Assembly: GCA_009693835.1 (NCBI GenBank)
Contig: SHWM01000009.1
Coordinates: 1-50,027, forward strand
Direction: 5' to 3'
Length of the DNA: 50,027 bases
Source: Alphaproteobacteria bacterium
GTDB lineage: Bacteria; Pseudomonadota; Alphaproteobacteria; UBA11222
Shown: in pieces, positions 39,757 through 49,680 of the stretch
Layout of the letters: every line of letters starts with the position of its first letter
How positions within the stretch are numbered: position 1 is the first letter of the stretch
Notes under the pieces: model-generated
Told to the model about the DNA's origin: nothing
The model's input: the letters and a program-made list of their open reading frames with translations, nothing else
Database searches by the model: none
Translations under genes and position numbers: made by a program

Positions 39757-40908
39757 TTAAAACGAATAGCCCTCCTTGCCAGCCGTCACGGGTTGGGGTT
39801 GCGCCCCGGGCGGCGTTGACGCAACCAGTTTTGCAGGCGCCGCATCCGGGCGGGGCAGACTGTCTCCCTCGTCCTGGATGCTGCCTGCTTTTTCAAGAAC
39901 TCTGTCGGCTTCTTCCTTGTTGATGGCGCCCGAGGCGCGCAGCGCCTCCACGGCGTCCGACATGGTTTGCATGCCGAACTTCTGGCCCATCTGAAGCATG
40001 GAATAGATCTGCGGTATCTTGTTTTCGCGGATTAGATTGCGGACGGCTGGCGTGGCGATCAAAATTTCATGCGCCGCCACGCGGCCCCCGCCCTCGCACC
40101 GCATCAGGGCCTGCGCCACAACCGCCTCCAGCGACGTCGACCGCGTGGCGCGGACCATGTCCTTATCGCCTGCGGGGAACACGTCGATGATGCGGTCGAT
40201 GGTTTTGACAGCCGAACTGGTATGCAGGGTGCCCATCACGAGATGCCCGGTCTCGGCCGCCGTCAAGGCCAGGGAAATGGTTTCACGGTCGCGCATTTCG
40301 CCCACCAGAATCACGTCCGGATCTTCGCGCAGCGCACTTTTGAGGGCGCGCGCGAAGGATTGGGTGTCACGGCCGACCTCACGATGATTGATCAGCGATT
40401 CACGCGACGCATGTACAAATTCAACCGGGTCTTCGATGGTCAGAATATGGCAGGCGCGGGTACAATTAATATGATGGATCATGGCGGCGAGGGTGGTGGA
40501 CTTGCCGCTGCCTGTCGGTCCGGTCACCAGCACCAGTCCGCGATCAAGCTCCGCCAGACGTGCAAGCGCGGCCGGGGCGTTAATTTCCTCGAGCGGACGG
40601 ATCACTGTGGGGATGACCCGGAACACCGCCGCCGCACCGTCCTTGGTCGTAAAAGCATTGACGCGAAAGCGCGCCTCAAGGCCGAATGAAATAGCAAAAT
40701 CCAGTTCGAGTTCGGTATCAAAAGTGGCCCGCTGGGCTTCACTCATCAGGCTGTGCACCATCCTGCGGATACCATCCCCGCCCAGGGCCTCGGCCTTGAT
40801 CCGGCGCAACACGCCATCAATGCGCAACACGGGCGGGCTGCCCCCCGACAGGTGCAGATCGGACGCGTGGTTGTGAATGGCGAAATCAAGCAGTTCGTTG
40901 ATATCCAT
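39757..40908 (-). CDS. pilT: Type IV pilus retraction ATPase PilT
   Basis: A hexameric ATPase that depolymerises pili and drives twitching. The 383-residue protein has MDINELLDFAIHNHASDLHLS at the N-terminus and Walker A GPTGSGKST near residue 130. The Asp and His boxes follow (HILTIEDPVEFVH, GHLVMGTLHTSSA). AVRNLIREN near residue 288 matches the AIRNLIRE retraction motif, which marks PilT and not PilB. It is about 40 residues longer than usual because of a Pro/Ala-rich C-terminal tail after the last helix. The second of two adjacent ATGs (40908) matches the family start. It lies 51 bases after the prepilin peptidase. Confidence 0.94.
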   Translation of the reverse strand: MDINELLDFAIHNHASDLHLSGGSPPVLRIDGVLRRIKAEALGGDGIRRMVHSLMSEAQRATFDTELELDFAISFGLEARFRVNAFTTKDGAAAVFRVIPTVIRPLEEINAPAALARLAELDRGLVLVTGPTGSGKSTTLAAMIHHINCTRACHILTIEDPVEFVHASRESLINHREVGRDTQSFARALKSALREDPDVILVGEMRDRETISLALTAAETGHLVMGTLHTSSAVKTIDRIIDVFPAGDKDMVRATRSTSLEAVVAQALMRCEGGGRVAAHEILIATPAVRNLIRENKIPQIYSMLQMGQKFGMQTMSDAVEALRASGAINKEEADRVLEKAGSIQDEGDSLPRPDAAPAKLVASTPPGAQPQPVTAGKEGYSF

Positions 40909-40962
40909 CATGGACCCCGTACTTTCTGTCTGAATACCGGCTTCCAGATTAGAGCCTATCTG

Positions 40963-41745
40963 TTACCGTATCATCAACAGGCTTAACGGCTGTGGCGCGC
41001 CGCCCGCCTTCAGCAGCACCACAGCGTAAAGCCCGGCGGCCAGCGCAGGCCCGAACGGAAATACCGCATCCCCGCCGCGCCATTGCCAGCCTGCCGCAAA
41101 AAGAATTCCGGCCAGCCCGGAAAACATCATGAAATCAGCCAGCCCGTGGACGCCAGTCCATAATCCGGCGACGGCGAAAAACTTCACGTCTCCAAGACCC
41201 AGCGCCTCGCGCCCCTTGATGCGCTGAAACAGGGCGCGCAGCAGCCATGCGATGGAAATCCCGGCCGCCGCTCCTGCGCCAGCCGACAGCCAGCCTGCGA
41301 AAGTAGTATCCGCCAGGGCCTGATAGCCCAGGCCAAGCCCTGCCAACGCCAGTGAAATCTGGTCCGGGATGATTTGGTATTCCAGATCGATTGCGGTGAT
41401 AATCACCAGCCCAACCGCCAATAGTCCCAGCATTATCACCTTCAGGCCGGGCCCCGCCGCCATCAGCGCCAGCACAAACAGCAGCGCGGTGGCGATCTCG
41501 ATCAACGGATAACGCCAGGCAACCGTTCCGCCGCAATGGCGGCACCGGCCGCGCGACCGGAGCCAGGAAAGCACCGGGACAAGATCGGCTGCGCCAAGCG
41601 CGTGCCCGCATTGCGTACAACGCGACCTCCCTGCCATAACGGCTTCGCCTTTGGGCAGGCGGTACGCCACAAGGCCCGCGAAGCTGCCGAACAGCAATCC
41701 CAGCAGGGCCGTCGCCGCATAATTCATCGCAGGAATGAAAATCAT
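40963..41745 (-). CDS. Prepilin leader peptidase / N-methyltransferase (type A24)
   Basis: Cleaves the leader of type IV prepilins or pseudopilins and methylates the new N-terminus. The 260-residue polytopic protein has the LLFGSFAGLVAYRLPKGE entry and two CxxC pairs that bind zinc (CTQCGHAL near 43, CRHC near 67). The two catalytic aspartates are in TAIDLEYQIIPD (near 120) and GLGDVKFF (near 184). All expected motifs are intact. The ATG overlaps the stop of the ExeA-like gene (ATGA), which settles the start. It serves the pilus or secretion system encoded alongside. Confidence 0.94.
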   Translation of the reverse strand: MIFIPAMNYAATALLGLLFGSFAGLVAYRLPKGEAVMAGRSRCTQCGHALGAADLVPVLSWLRSRGRCRHCGGTVAWRYPLIEIATALLFVLALMAAGPGLKVIMLGLLAVGLVIITAIDLEYQIIPDQISLALAGLGLGYQALADTTFAGWLSAGAGAAAGISIAWLLRALFQRIKGREALGLGDVKFFAVAGLWTGVHGLADFMMFSGLAGILFAAGWQWRGGDAVFPFGPALAAGLYAVVLLKAGGAPQPLSLLMIR

Positions 41746-42755
41746 CGCCTGATGGTTTGGCTGATCAGGGACGCCGTTTCGTTTAGCCAGGGGCGGATGT
41801 GCGTCAGACCCAGCCGTTCTTCGGCGATATAGATCGAAGCCGCCAGTACAGCAAGGCTGGCCAGCATCACAATCAACGACAGAGCCGCGGGCGCCGGACG
41901 CAGCCACCACGGCACGGGAAAAAAGCCGCCCGCCCGCCGCAGGCTGAGCTGACGGGCTTCTTTTATCGCTGCGCGGACATGTTTGGGGGCCACCTGGGTG
42001 GCCCCTTCGGCATAGGCCGCCAGCAGGCTTTTATCACCCAGTATGTTCATCAGGCGCGGATTGTGCTGGCCTGCCCGCACCAGTTTCCTGATGCTCGGTT
42101 CCATAAAAATTTCCATCGCCGCATCCGGGTTGCTGCTCGCCAGTTTGGCGCGGTAGCGGATATAGGCGATCGATTCGGTCTCTGTCAGCGGTTTCATCTG
42201 AAAGGAAAAATTTATCCGGTGCGCGACCTGGCGCAACGAATGTCTCGCCAGCAACCGGTCCAGCTCCAGCTGGCCGAACAGCACGATCTGCAATAATTTG
42301 TGCTTATCCGTTTCCAGATTGGACAGCAGGCGAATGGATTCAAGACCGGTTTCGCCCAGCGCCTGCGCCTCATCCACCAGGACGATACTGCCGACGCCTT
42401 CGGCATGCTTCTTGATCAGAAAGCGATTAAGACTGCCATACAAATCATCCGAACGATGCACATCAATGCCAAATTCCCGGCATACGGCGCGCACCACCCA
42501 ATCCGCATCATCGCGCGGATTATTGAGATAGGCGATTTCCACCTTTTCCCGCAGCGCGTCCAGAAGCATGCGGCACAACATTGTCTTGCCCGTGCCTACT
42601 TCTCCGGAAACCTTGACGATCCCCTCGCCCCGCTCAACGGCGTAATACACCGATTCATGGATTTCCTGATGCACCATTCCAGGAAAATACAGCGCGGTAT
42701 CAGGGGTCAGTGAAAATGGATGTTCGGCCAGATTGAAATGCGTCAGATAGGGCAT
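41742..42755 (-). CDS. ExeA/MshM-like AAA ATPase with C-terminal membrane helix
   Basis: A 337-residue protein beginning YLTHFNLAEHPFSLTPDTALYFPG, which closely follows the N-terminus of MSHA-biogenesis MshM and of ExeA-type ATPases. Walker A is GEVGTGKTM near residue 50 and Walker B is in SIVLVDEAQAL. A transmembrane helix lies at about 290-312, after PVPWWLRP. Such ATPases help place or assemble secretin complexes at the wall. Four bases separate it from the TPR gene, and its stop overlaps the peptidase start. Confidence 0.9.
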   Translation of the reverse strand: MPYLTHFNLAEHPFSLTPDTALYFPGMVHQEIHESVYYAVERGEGIVKVSGEVGTGKTMLCRMLLDALREKVEIAYLNNPRDDADWVVRAVCREFGIDVHRSDDLYGSLNRFLIKKHAEGVGSIVLVDEAQALGETGLESIRLLSNLETDKHKLLQIVLFGQLELDRLLARHSLRQVAHRINFSFQMKPLTETESIAYIRYRAKLASSNPDAAMEIFMEPSIRKLVRAGQHNPRLMNILGDKSLLAAYAEGATQVAPKHVRAAIKEARQLSLRRAGGFFPVPWWLRPAPAALSLIVMLASLAVLAASIYIAEERLGLTHIRPWLNETASLISQTIRR

Positions 42756-42759
42756 GGCG

Positions 42760-43821
42760 TCATTTCACGTCGAGAAAAGCCATGCGCTGGCGTACGGCTT
42801 CCAGCGGCACCTGGCCATCCGGGTTCTGCGCGGCCATCTCCAGGCACTGGCGGTAATAGCGCAACGCAGCTTTCGGTTGCCCCCATTTATCATAGGCGAC
42901 GGCCAGGTTGAAAACATACTCACTGTTTTCAGGCTGAAGTGACACCGCCTTTTCAAGATTGCGGGCCGCCAGCACATCTTCATAGGCGCTAACCGCCATC
43001 AGGGATCGGCCAAGCTTCTGCAAGGCGGCGGCCCGGCCCAGCAGGGCAAGCCGGTCCTTGGGATTGTTACGCAATAACTGCTCATAAATTTGCAACGATT
43101 CGTCCGGATGGCCACGCTCGAGCATGTCGGCCGCGCTTTCATACCGTTCACGGACAATGGCGGTATCATCAGTTATTTCCACCGGCGTATTGTGGCCGAT
43201 AGCCGCCGACGCGGTCCGGTCAATTTCAAGCGGCGCCGGCAGGCCGGAAACGGATTCCCGCGCCAGTTGGGCGCCCACATATTTTTCTAGGCCGCCTTCC
43301 AGTATCCGCTTTTGCGGGGATGCAAAGTCCTTTGGTTCGTATCCGGCCCCGATGCGGGCCTGCGGCGCCAAAGGCGATTCGGCTAGCGGCGGCTCGGTGT
43401 CCTCCTGCCCATCCTCGGGCGCCGCCGGATTTTCAGATGTGACAACGTTCCCTGCTTCCAGGTCTGTTGCTTTGGGCTGTGGCGGCACCGGTTCCGGCCC
43501 GGGCGCCACTGCTGTTTCCGGAGCAACGGGCCCGGGCGCAACAGGTTCGGTGGTTGCAGTTTTCTGCGGCGGAGCGAGCGGCGCGAACAAAGCCAGTAAA
43601 ACGGCCGCCATGCCCAGCCCGGCAAGACCAAACAGTACGACGCGGACAACACGCCGCGGCCCGCCTGCGTTGAATCTGGGTTTACCGCCCTGCGCCATCA
43701 GGCGTTCCGCTAGCGGCGCGGTGGCGGCACGGCCAGACCCCCGCGTGGCGGGATCGGCTTTAAGCGCGCCATTTTCGCGCTGCTGTGCGGCTTGATTGAG
43801 GGCTTTATATAACAGGCTCAT
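42760..43821 (-). CDS. TPR membrane protein, MshN-like
   Basis: A 353-residue protein starting SLLYKALNQAAQQRE, like the cytoplasmic tail of MshN and GspB-type proteins. One transmembrane helix at about 60-82 is followed by a Pro/Ala/Glu-rich periplasmic stretch of about 100 residues. The C-terminal 150 residues carry TPR motifs (ESAADMLERGHPDESLQIYEQLLRNNPKDRLALLGRAAALQKLG, and a second set near NSEYVFNLAVAYDKWGQPKAALRYYRQCLE). In the MSHA system MshM and MshN are encoded side by side, which supports the pairing with the next gene. It leads the four-gene operon. Confidence 0.85.
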   Translation of the reverse strand: MSLLYKALNQAAQQRENGALKADPATRGSGRAATAPLAERLMAQGGKPRFNAGGPRRVVRVVLFGLAGLGMAAVLLALFAPLAPPQKTATTEPVAPGPVAPETAVAPGPEPVPPQPKATDLEAGNVVTSENPAAPEDGQEDTEPPLAESPLAPQARIGAGYEPKDFASPQKRILEGGLEKYVGAQLARESVSGLPAPLEIDRTASAAIGHNTPVEITDDTAIVRERYESAADMLERGHPDESLQIYEQLLRNNPKDRLALLGRAAALQKLGRSLMAVSAYEDVLAARNLEKAVSLQPENSEYVFNLAVAYDKWGQPKAALRYYRQCLEMAAQNPDGQVPLEAVRQRMAFLDVK

Positions 43822-43900
43822 GCCGATATTCCGTGCGGACTGCGCTGAGTCGGTGAAACTTTATACATGATTTCCACACTATTCCGCGACGATTGCGTCT

Positions 43901-45832
43901 TCATCCGTGCCAGCGCTGTTTCCAGGCCTGGAACATCAGGACATTCCACAATAGCTGCGGGCTGGCGCTGCTATCCTTTTGCAGCCGTTCCCAGGCTGCC
44001 CATACGGCCGGCGCGTCAAAAAATTCATCCCTTCCGAGCGCCTCCGGCGCCAGCAGCGCCGCCCCCCAGTCACGCAGCGGGCCGCGCAGCCACTCCTGCA
44101 GGGGAACAGCGAACCCTGCCTTCGGCCTGTCTATCAGCGCGGGCGGCAGATACCGGCCCAGCAACTGGCGTAGTATCCATTTCCCGCCGCCGTCCCGCAT
44201 TTTCAGGTGCATCGGCAAGGACCATGAAAATTCCACCAGCCGATGATCCAGCAGCGGTTCACGCGCCTCCAACCCCGCCGCCATGCTGGCGCGATCGAGT
44301 TTGGTCAATATATCGCCGGGCAGATAGGCCTGCATATCGTCAAACTGCATATGCGGGATAAAAGACGCATCGCTCACCGGCAACGCATGGCCAATACGGG
44401 GCGGCGGCGGATGCCGTAAGAACCGGTCCGGGGCCTCGCCCTGTTGCATCAATATCTGATACAGCCCGCCCCGGTCCTGCGCCCCCATCGCGGCAGCAAG
44501 CTGATGCAGCTTTTCTCCGGGCTGCCGCAACCGGAAACGCGCAGGAAGTCTGGCCGCACATTTGTCCAGCCGCGCCACCGGTGTCCGCAGCAACAGACCG
44601 GCAACCGAGCGGCGCAGCAGCGGCGGCAACAGACGCAGGCCACGGCTAATGCGGTCATACCACAGATAGCGGCCATAGCCCGCAAACAGCTCATCCCCTC
44701 CATCACCGGACAAGGCGACGCGCACATGACGCCGGGTCATGGCGGAAAGCAGATAGACGGGAAGCTGTGAGGAATCGCCAAACGGTTCATCGTAAATATC
44801 CGCAAGCTGGGGCACGATGCGCAACGCGTCCTGTGCCGTAAATAAATGTTCAGTATGATCCGTACCAAGAATATCTGCCACCTGCCGGGCGAAGGGCGCT
44901 TCGTTCAGCCTGTCTTCTGCAAACCCGATGGTGAATGTGCGCACGCGGCGCGTACTCTGTGCCTGCATCAGTGCCACCACGAGGGCGGAATCGACGCCCC
45001 CCGACAGGAATGCGCCCAGCGGCACGTCCGCCACCATGCGCCGCGCCACCGCATCCTTTAGCAGCACCGCCAGCGCTTCCGAGGCTTCCGTCTCAGCCGG
45101 GACCGTGCCCGCACGGGCGGTACGCACGATTTTTCCCAGATCCCAGTAGGTTTCGGAATGTACGCGGCCATCCTGGGTCAGGCGTAGCATCGTGCCGGGC
45201 ATCAACTGATTGACCCCATGATAAATGCTATGGGGGGCGGCGATATAGGAATAGGCGACCATATCGCCCACGGCAGCCGGATTAATGTAAGGGCGAAAAC
45301 CATCAAAGCGGCGCAGCGCCTTCAGTTCCGAACCGAATAGAAACAGCCCGCTCTGATAACTCCAGTACAGGGGCTTGACCCCCATCCGGTCGCGGATCAG
45401 GGTAAGGCTGCGCGCCTGCTTGTCCCAAACCGCGATAGCGAACATGCCCAGCAGCCGGCGTACCGTTTCCTCTATTCCCCAGCTTGCAAAGCCTTCCGCA
45501 ATGACCTCCGTGTCGCTATGACCGCGAAAGGGATGGCCGCGCCGCTCCAGTTCCTGGCGCAATTCCCGGAAATTATAGATTTCGCCATTATAGGCGATGA
45601 CATAGCGTCCATTACCGGACTGCATTGGCTGTGCGCCCTGCGAGGACGTATCATTGATGGACAGCCGCTGATGACCCAACGCAACGCCTGCAAGGGCGTC
45701 CACCCATACACCTTCGCCATCGGGACCGCGATGCTTCAGACTTTGCGCCATTCGCCGCACCTGATCAGCCAGCGCCTCGGCGCCGCCTGTCCGGGACGGC
45801 CGCCGGTCGCTAAAACCGGCTAGGCCGCACAT
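43901..45832 (-). CDS. asnB: Asparagine synthetase (glutamine-hydrolysing), AsnB type
   Basis: A 643-residue two-domain enzyme. The start MCGLAGF places Cys2 as the N-terminal nucleophile of the glutaminase domain, so the longer in-frame extension cannot be real. The synthetase domain has the pyrophosphate loop FLSGGVDSALV near residue 280 and VALSGDGGDELFAGYGRY. AsnB enzymes make asparagine from aspartate and glutamine. Paralogues of this length within surface-polysaccharide loci often amidate sugar acids instead. It is divergent from the CDP-glucose dehydratase gene, which may hint at the second role. Confidence 0.93.
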   Translation of the reverse strand: MCGLAGFSDRRPSRTGGAEALADQVRRMAQSLKHRGPDGEGVWVDALAGVALGHQRLSINDTSSQGAQPMQSGNGRYVIAYNGEIYNFRELRQELERRGHPFRGHSDTEVIAEGFASWGIEETVRRLLGMFAIAVWDKQARSLTLIRDRMGVKPLYWSYQSGLFLFGSELKALRRFDGFRPYINPAAVGDMVAYSYIAAPHSIYHGVNQLMPGTMLRLTQDGRVHSETYWDLGKIVRTARAGTVPAETEASEALAVLLKDAVARRMVADVPLGAFLSGGVDSALVVALMQAQSTRRVRTFTIGFAEDRLNEAPFARQVADILGTDHTEHLFTAQDALRIVPQLADIYDEPFGDSSQLPVYLLSAMTRRHVRVALSGDGGDELFAGYGRYLWYDRISRGLRLLPPLLRRSVAGLLLRTPVARLDKCAARLPARFRLRQPGEKLHQLAAAMGAQDRGGLYQILMQQGEAPDRFLRHPPPPRIGHALPVSDASFIPHMQFDDMQAYLPGDILTKLDRASMAAGLEAREPLLDHRLVEFSWSLPMHLKMRDGGGKWILRQLLGRYLPPALIDRPKAGFAVPLQEWLRGPLRDWGAALLAPEALGRDEFFDAPAVWAAWERLQKDSSASPQLLWNVLMFQAWKQRWHG

Positions 45833-45944
45833 CGCACTATCGCCATTTAATTTCCGCGTGATTCGTTTAGAAGCAGGTATATTAGCAGTAACTGACGCAA
45901 TGGATGGCGCAATGCGTGACCCCCAACCGATTCCGGAACCGCCC

Positions 45945-47024
45945 ATGGCGGTTGATCCGCGCTTTTGGCCGGGAAAAAGAGTCCTGCTTACCGGCCATAC
46001 CGGATTCAAGGGCGCCTGGCTCAGCATCTGGCTGGCGCATCTGGGTGCGGAAATTACCGGATACGCACTGGCGCCCGAGCGTGCAGAGGACATGTTCGCG
46101 GCGCTGGATCTTCCGTCGCGGCTGGGTGGCCGTATGCATCACCAGATCGGCGATATACGAGATCTGGAGGGCCTGCGGCAGGCCATCTGCCGGGCCCGGC
46201 CGGATATTATCTTTCATCTGGCGGCGCAACCTCTGGTACGGCGGTCCTACCGGACGCCGGTGGAAACCTTTGCGGTCAATGCCCAGGGGACGGTGCATCT
46301 GCTGGAGGCGGCCCGCGCCCATGATGGGGTTTGCGCCATCGTCATCGTCACCACGGACAAGGTTTATGAAAACACCGGCCACGAACAGGCCTATACCGAA
46401 GGCGACCGGCTGGGCGGACATGATCCCTATAGCGCCAGCAAGGCCATGGCTGAAATCGCCGTCAGCGCATGGCGGCGCTCGTTTTCGTCTGAGGGCGGGC
46501 CGGCCATCGCCACGGCGCGCGCGGGCAACGTCATCGGCGGCGGCGACTGGGGTGAAGACCGGCTGATCGCCGACGCCATGCGGGCCTGGCGCGCGGGAGG
46601 GGAACTGCTTATCCGCAATCCGCACGCCACCCGCCCCTGGCAGCATGTCTGCGATCCATTGCGCGGTTATCTGGTGCTTGCCCAGGCGCTGACGGCAGAC
46701 GGACCGCGTTATGCCACGGCGTGGAACTTTGGCCCGGAAACCAATAGCGTGCGCAGCGTGGCGGACGTGATCGGGCGGCTGGCCGAACACATGCGCGCAC
46801 ATGAATTTGCGGCGCACTGGAGGCAGGAATCGCACGCTAACCAGCCCCACGAGGCGGCGCATCTGGAACTGGACTGCAGCAAGGCGCGTGAAGAGCTGAA
46901 CTGGCGCCCCCGGCATGATGTGGACAGCGCCATTCTACTCACTGCTGACTGGTGCCACGCGCAGCAATCGGGCGCCTCGCCGCAGGAACTGTTCGATCTG
47001 ACCCTGCAGCAGATAACAGGTTAG
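45945..47024 (+). CDS. rfbG: CDP-glucose 4,6-dehydratase
   Basis: Converts CDP-glucose to CDP-4-keto-6-deoxyglucose, the first step toward CDP-dideoxy and other branched sugars of O-antigens. The 359-residue short-chain dehydrogenase has FWPGKRVLLTGHTGFKGAWLSIWL at the N-terminus and the catalytic YSASK near 161. LAAQPLVRRSYRTPVETF is typical of RfbG. The start at 45945 aligns with known RfbG proteins; ATGs at 45900 and 45912 are possible alternatives, none with a strong ribosome binding site. No rfbF (CDP-glucose synthesis) is next to it. Its 3' end overlaps yejF by four bases. Confidence 0.92.
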   Translation: MAVDPRFWPGKRVLLTGHTGFKGAWLSIWLAHLGAEITGYALAPERAEDMFAALDLPSRLGGRMHHQIGDIRDLEGLRQAICRARPDIIFHLAAQPLVRRSYRTPVETFAVNAQGTVHLLEAARAHDGVCAIVIVTTDKVYENTGHEQAYTEGDRLGGHDPYSASKAMAEIAVSAWRRSFSSEGGPAIATARAGNVIGGGDWGEDRLIADAMRAWRAGGELLIRNPHATRPWQHVCDPLRGYLVLAQALTADGPRYATAWNFGPETNSVRSVADVIGRLAEHMRAHEFAAHWRQESHANQPHEAAHLELDCSKAREELNWRPRHDVDSAILLTADWCHAQQSGASPQELFDLTLQQITG

Positions 47025-48649
47025 ACCCGCACAGCGCCGGAATGGGTGGCCTCCAGCGAAAACGCCGCCGCCATCAGCGCCCTGGTATAATCCGTCTGCG
47101 GATGCTCGAATATCTGGTCCGCAGCGCCCTGTTCCACCACCCGGCCCGCCTGCATCACCATTACCTGATTGGCCATTGCGCGCACCACTTTCAGATCGTG
47201 GCTGATAAACAGATAGGCCAATCCGTGCCGCGCCTGCAAATCGCGCAGCAGATCCACGATCTGCGCCTGCACGGTCATGTCCAGGGCGCTGGTCGGTTCG
47301 TCCAGCACCACCAGACGCGGGTGCAGCACCATGGCCCGGGCAATGGCGATCCGCTGCCGCTGCCCGCCCGAAAATTCGTGCGGATAACGGTCCTGCATGG
47401 CGGGGTCCAGTCCCACCTCGGTCAACGCCTCTGACACTATTTTCCTCTGTTCGTCTGTATCCAGAATATTTCCATGCACACGAAGCCCCTCGAGGATGAT
47501 CTGGCCTACGGACATCCGGGGGCTGAGCGAACCATAGGGGTCCTGAAACACAATCTGCATGTCCTTTCGCAACGGGCGCATTAGCCTGCTGTTGAGGCCA
47601 TGGATCGGCGCGCCTGCAAAGCGGATCGTCCCCTGGCATGCTATCAGCCGCAAAATGGCGAGGCCAAGCGTGGTTTTTCCCGAACCGGATTCGCCGACAA
47701 TCCCCAATGTTTCACCCGCCCGCACCTGCAGGGAAATTCCATCCACGGCCTTGATATAATTCTGGGTCCGGCTGAACAACCCGCGCTTGACGGGAAACCA
47801 GACCTTCACGTCTTCAGCCTCCAGCATCACAGGCGCCCCATCGGGGGGCGTATTCGGGCCGCCCTTTGGCTCGGAAGCGATCAGATGTCTCGTATATTCT
47901 TCCTGGGGATGACCAAACACCTGCTCTACCGGACCCGATTCAATAATTTTGCCGCCCAGCATGACGCATACCTGATCCGCCATTTTGCTGACAATGCCGA
48001 GATCATGCGTGATCAGCAGCATCGCCATGCCAAGCTGCTTTTGCAGGCGTTGCAAAAGTTCCAGAATTTGCGCCTGCACGGTGACGTCAAGCGCGGTGGT
48101 GGGTTCATCCGCAATGAACAGATCCGGCTCATTCGCCAGCGCCATCGCGATCATAACCCGCTGGCGTTCGCCACCCGACAGCTCATGCGGATAGGCTCCC
48201 AGCCGCGCCCCGGCGTTGCGCAGGCCCACCAGATGCAGCAGTTCCAGCACCCGCGCCTGTATCGCCTCGCCGCGATAGCCCTTGTGCAGCTCCAGTATCT
48301 CGCCAACCTGACGCGATATGGGATGCAGGGGATTGAGGCTGGTCATCGGTTCCTGAAACACCATGGAAATGCGGTTGCCGCGCACCTTGCGCAGCACGGC
48401 TTCGTCCGCGCCCATCAATTCCTGTCCCGCAAACCGGATGGAGCCACCAGGATGGCGCGCCGCCGGATAGGGCAGCAATTGCAGGATACTCAGCGCGGTT
48501 ATGGATTTACCCGATCCGGATTCCCCCACCAGCGCCAGCGTCTTGCCCTTCTCCAGCGTGAAAGAGGCGCGGTCGAGCGCCAGCACGTCACGCCCCTCGC
48601 GGAACGCCACGGAGAGATCGAGCACCTGTAAAAGCGGCTGATCGCTCAT
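47021..48649 (-). CDS. yejF: Peptide ABC transporter, dual ATP-binding protein YejF
   Basis: A 542-residue fused ATPase. Both halves have Walker A (GESGSGKS near 42 and GESGSGKT near 327), signature motifs (LSGGERQRV and FSGGQRQRI) and Walker B. Each half has the oligopeptide-type C-terminal extension. It would power the YejBE permease, which imports peptides such as microcin C in E. coli. The start ATG overlaps the yejE stop by four bases. Confidence 0.95.
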   Translation of the reverse strand: MSDQPLLQVLDLSVAFREGRDVLALDRASFTLEKGKTLALVGESGSGKSITALSILQLLPYPAARHPGGSIRFAGQELMGADEAVLRKVRGNRISMVFQEPMTSLNPLHPISRQVGEILELHKGYRGEAIQARVLELLHLVGLRNAGARLGAYPHELSGGERQRVMIAMALANEPDLFIADEPTTALDVTVQAQILELLQRLQKQLGMAMLLITHDLGIVSKMADQVCVMLGGKIIESGPVEQVFGHPQEEYTRHLIASEPKGGPNTPPDGAPVMLEAEDVKVWFPVKRGLFSRTQNYIKAVDGISLQVRAGETLGIVGESGSGKTTLGLAILRLIACQGTIRFAGAPIHGLNSRLMRPLRKDMQIVFQDPYGSLSPRMSVGQIILEGLRVHGNILDTDEQRKIVSEALTEVGLDPAMQDRYPHEFSGGQRQRIAIARAMVLHPRLVVLDEPTSALDMTVQAQIVDLLRDLQARHGLAYLFISHDLKVVRAMANQVMVMQAGRVVEQGAADQIFEHPQTDYTRALMAAAFSLEATHSGAVRV

Positions 48650-49680
48650 TTCGCGCCCAGCGCCTTGCGGGGGTCGAACGCATCGCGCACCGCCTCGCCC
48701 ACAAAAACCAGAAGGCTGAGCATGACGGCGATCACCATGAAAGCGGTGATGCCCAGCCAGGGCGCCTGAATATTATTCTTGCCCTGCGCCAGCAATTCCC
48801 CCAGCGAGGGCGAACCCGGCGGCAGCCCAAAGCCCAGAAAATCCAGTGACGTCAGGGTAGTGATCGAACCGTTCAGGATAAACGGCATGAAGGTCAGCGC
48901 CGCCACCATGGCGTTGGGCAGCATATGCCGCCACATGATGGCGATATTGCCGACGCCAAGGGCGCGCGCGGCCCGGACATATTCAAAATTGCGCGCGCGC
49001 AGAAATTCGGCGCGCACCACCGGCACCAGGGCAATCCAGCTAAACGCCAGCATGATGCCCAGCAAAATCCAGAAATTGGGTTCGATCACCGCCGCCAGAA
49101 TGATGAGCAGATAAATGATCGGCACCGATGTCCAGACTTCGATAAAGCGCTGAAATCCCAGATCGATCCAGCCGCCGAAATAACCCTGCACGGCGCCCGC
49201 AACCACCCCGGCGGCGGAAGAAAACAGGGTCAGGGTCAGGCCAAACAGCACGGATATGCGGAAGCCGTATATCAGGCGCGCCATCACATCACGCGCCTGA
49301 TCATCCGTACCCAGCCAGTTATCAGCGGACGGCGGCGCGGGTGCGGGCACCGGCAGATCCAGATTGATGGTGTTATAGCTGTAGCGGATGGGCGCCCAAT
49401 AGATGCGCCCGTCTTTGGCGGCAATCAGGTCTTTCAGAAACGGATCGCGATAATCCGCCTCGGTGTCGAAATCCCCGCCGAACACGGTTTCGGGATAGGA
49501 AACAAAGGCCGGAAAATAATACTGCCCGTCAAAACGCAGCAGCAAGGGTTTGTCATTGGCGATCAGTTCCGCAAACAGGGTCACGAAAAAAAGCACCAGA
49601 AAAATCCAGGTGGACCAGTAGCCGCGCCGGTTGGCCCTGAAATTCTCCCAGCGTCTGCGGCCTATGGGCGATATTTTCAT
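48646..49680 (-). CDS. yejE: Peptide ABC transporter permease YejE
   Basis: A 344-residue inner-membrane permease with an extended periplasmic N-terminal loop ([26 protein letters not shown]), typical of YejE and not of DppC. The family's first helix is at about 20-40. The C-terminal half carries the EAA-like loop ([23 protein letters not shown]) that contacts the ATPase. It overlaps yejB and yejF by four bases at each end, showing one coupled operon. Confidence 0.95.
   Translation of the reverse strand: MKISPIGRRRWENFRANRRGYWSTWIFLVLFFVTLFAELIANDKPLLLRFDGQYYFPAFVSYPETVFGGDFDTEADYRDPFLKDLIAAKDGRIYWAPIRYSYNTINLDLPVPAPAPPSADNWLGTDDQARDVMARLIYGFRISVLFGLTLTLFSSAAGVVAGAVQGYFGGWIDLGFQRFIEVWTSVPIIYLLIILAAVIEPNFWILLGIMLAFSWIALVPVVRAEFLRARNFEYVRAARALGVGNIAIMWRHMLPNAMVAALTFMPFILNGSITTLTSLDFLGFGLPPGSPSLGELLAQGKNNIQAPWLGITAFMVIAVMLSLLVFVGEAVRDAFDPRKALGAK

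Noticed and set aside
47600..48631. Plus-strand open frame of 343 codons opposite yejF
   Set aside because: Antisense shadow of an unmistakable ABC ATPase; no domain and no ribosome binding site.
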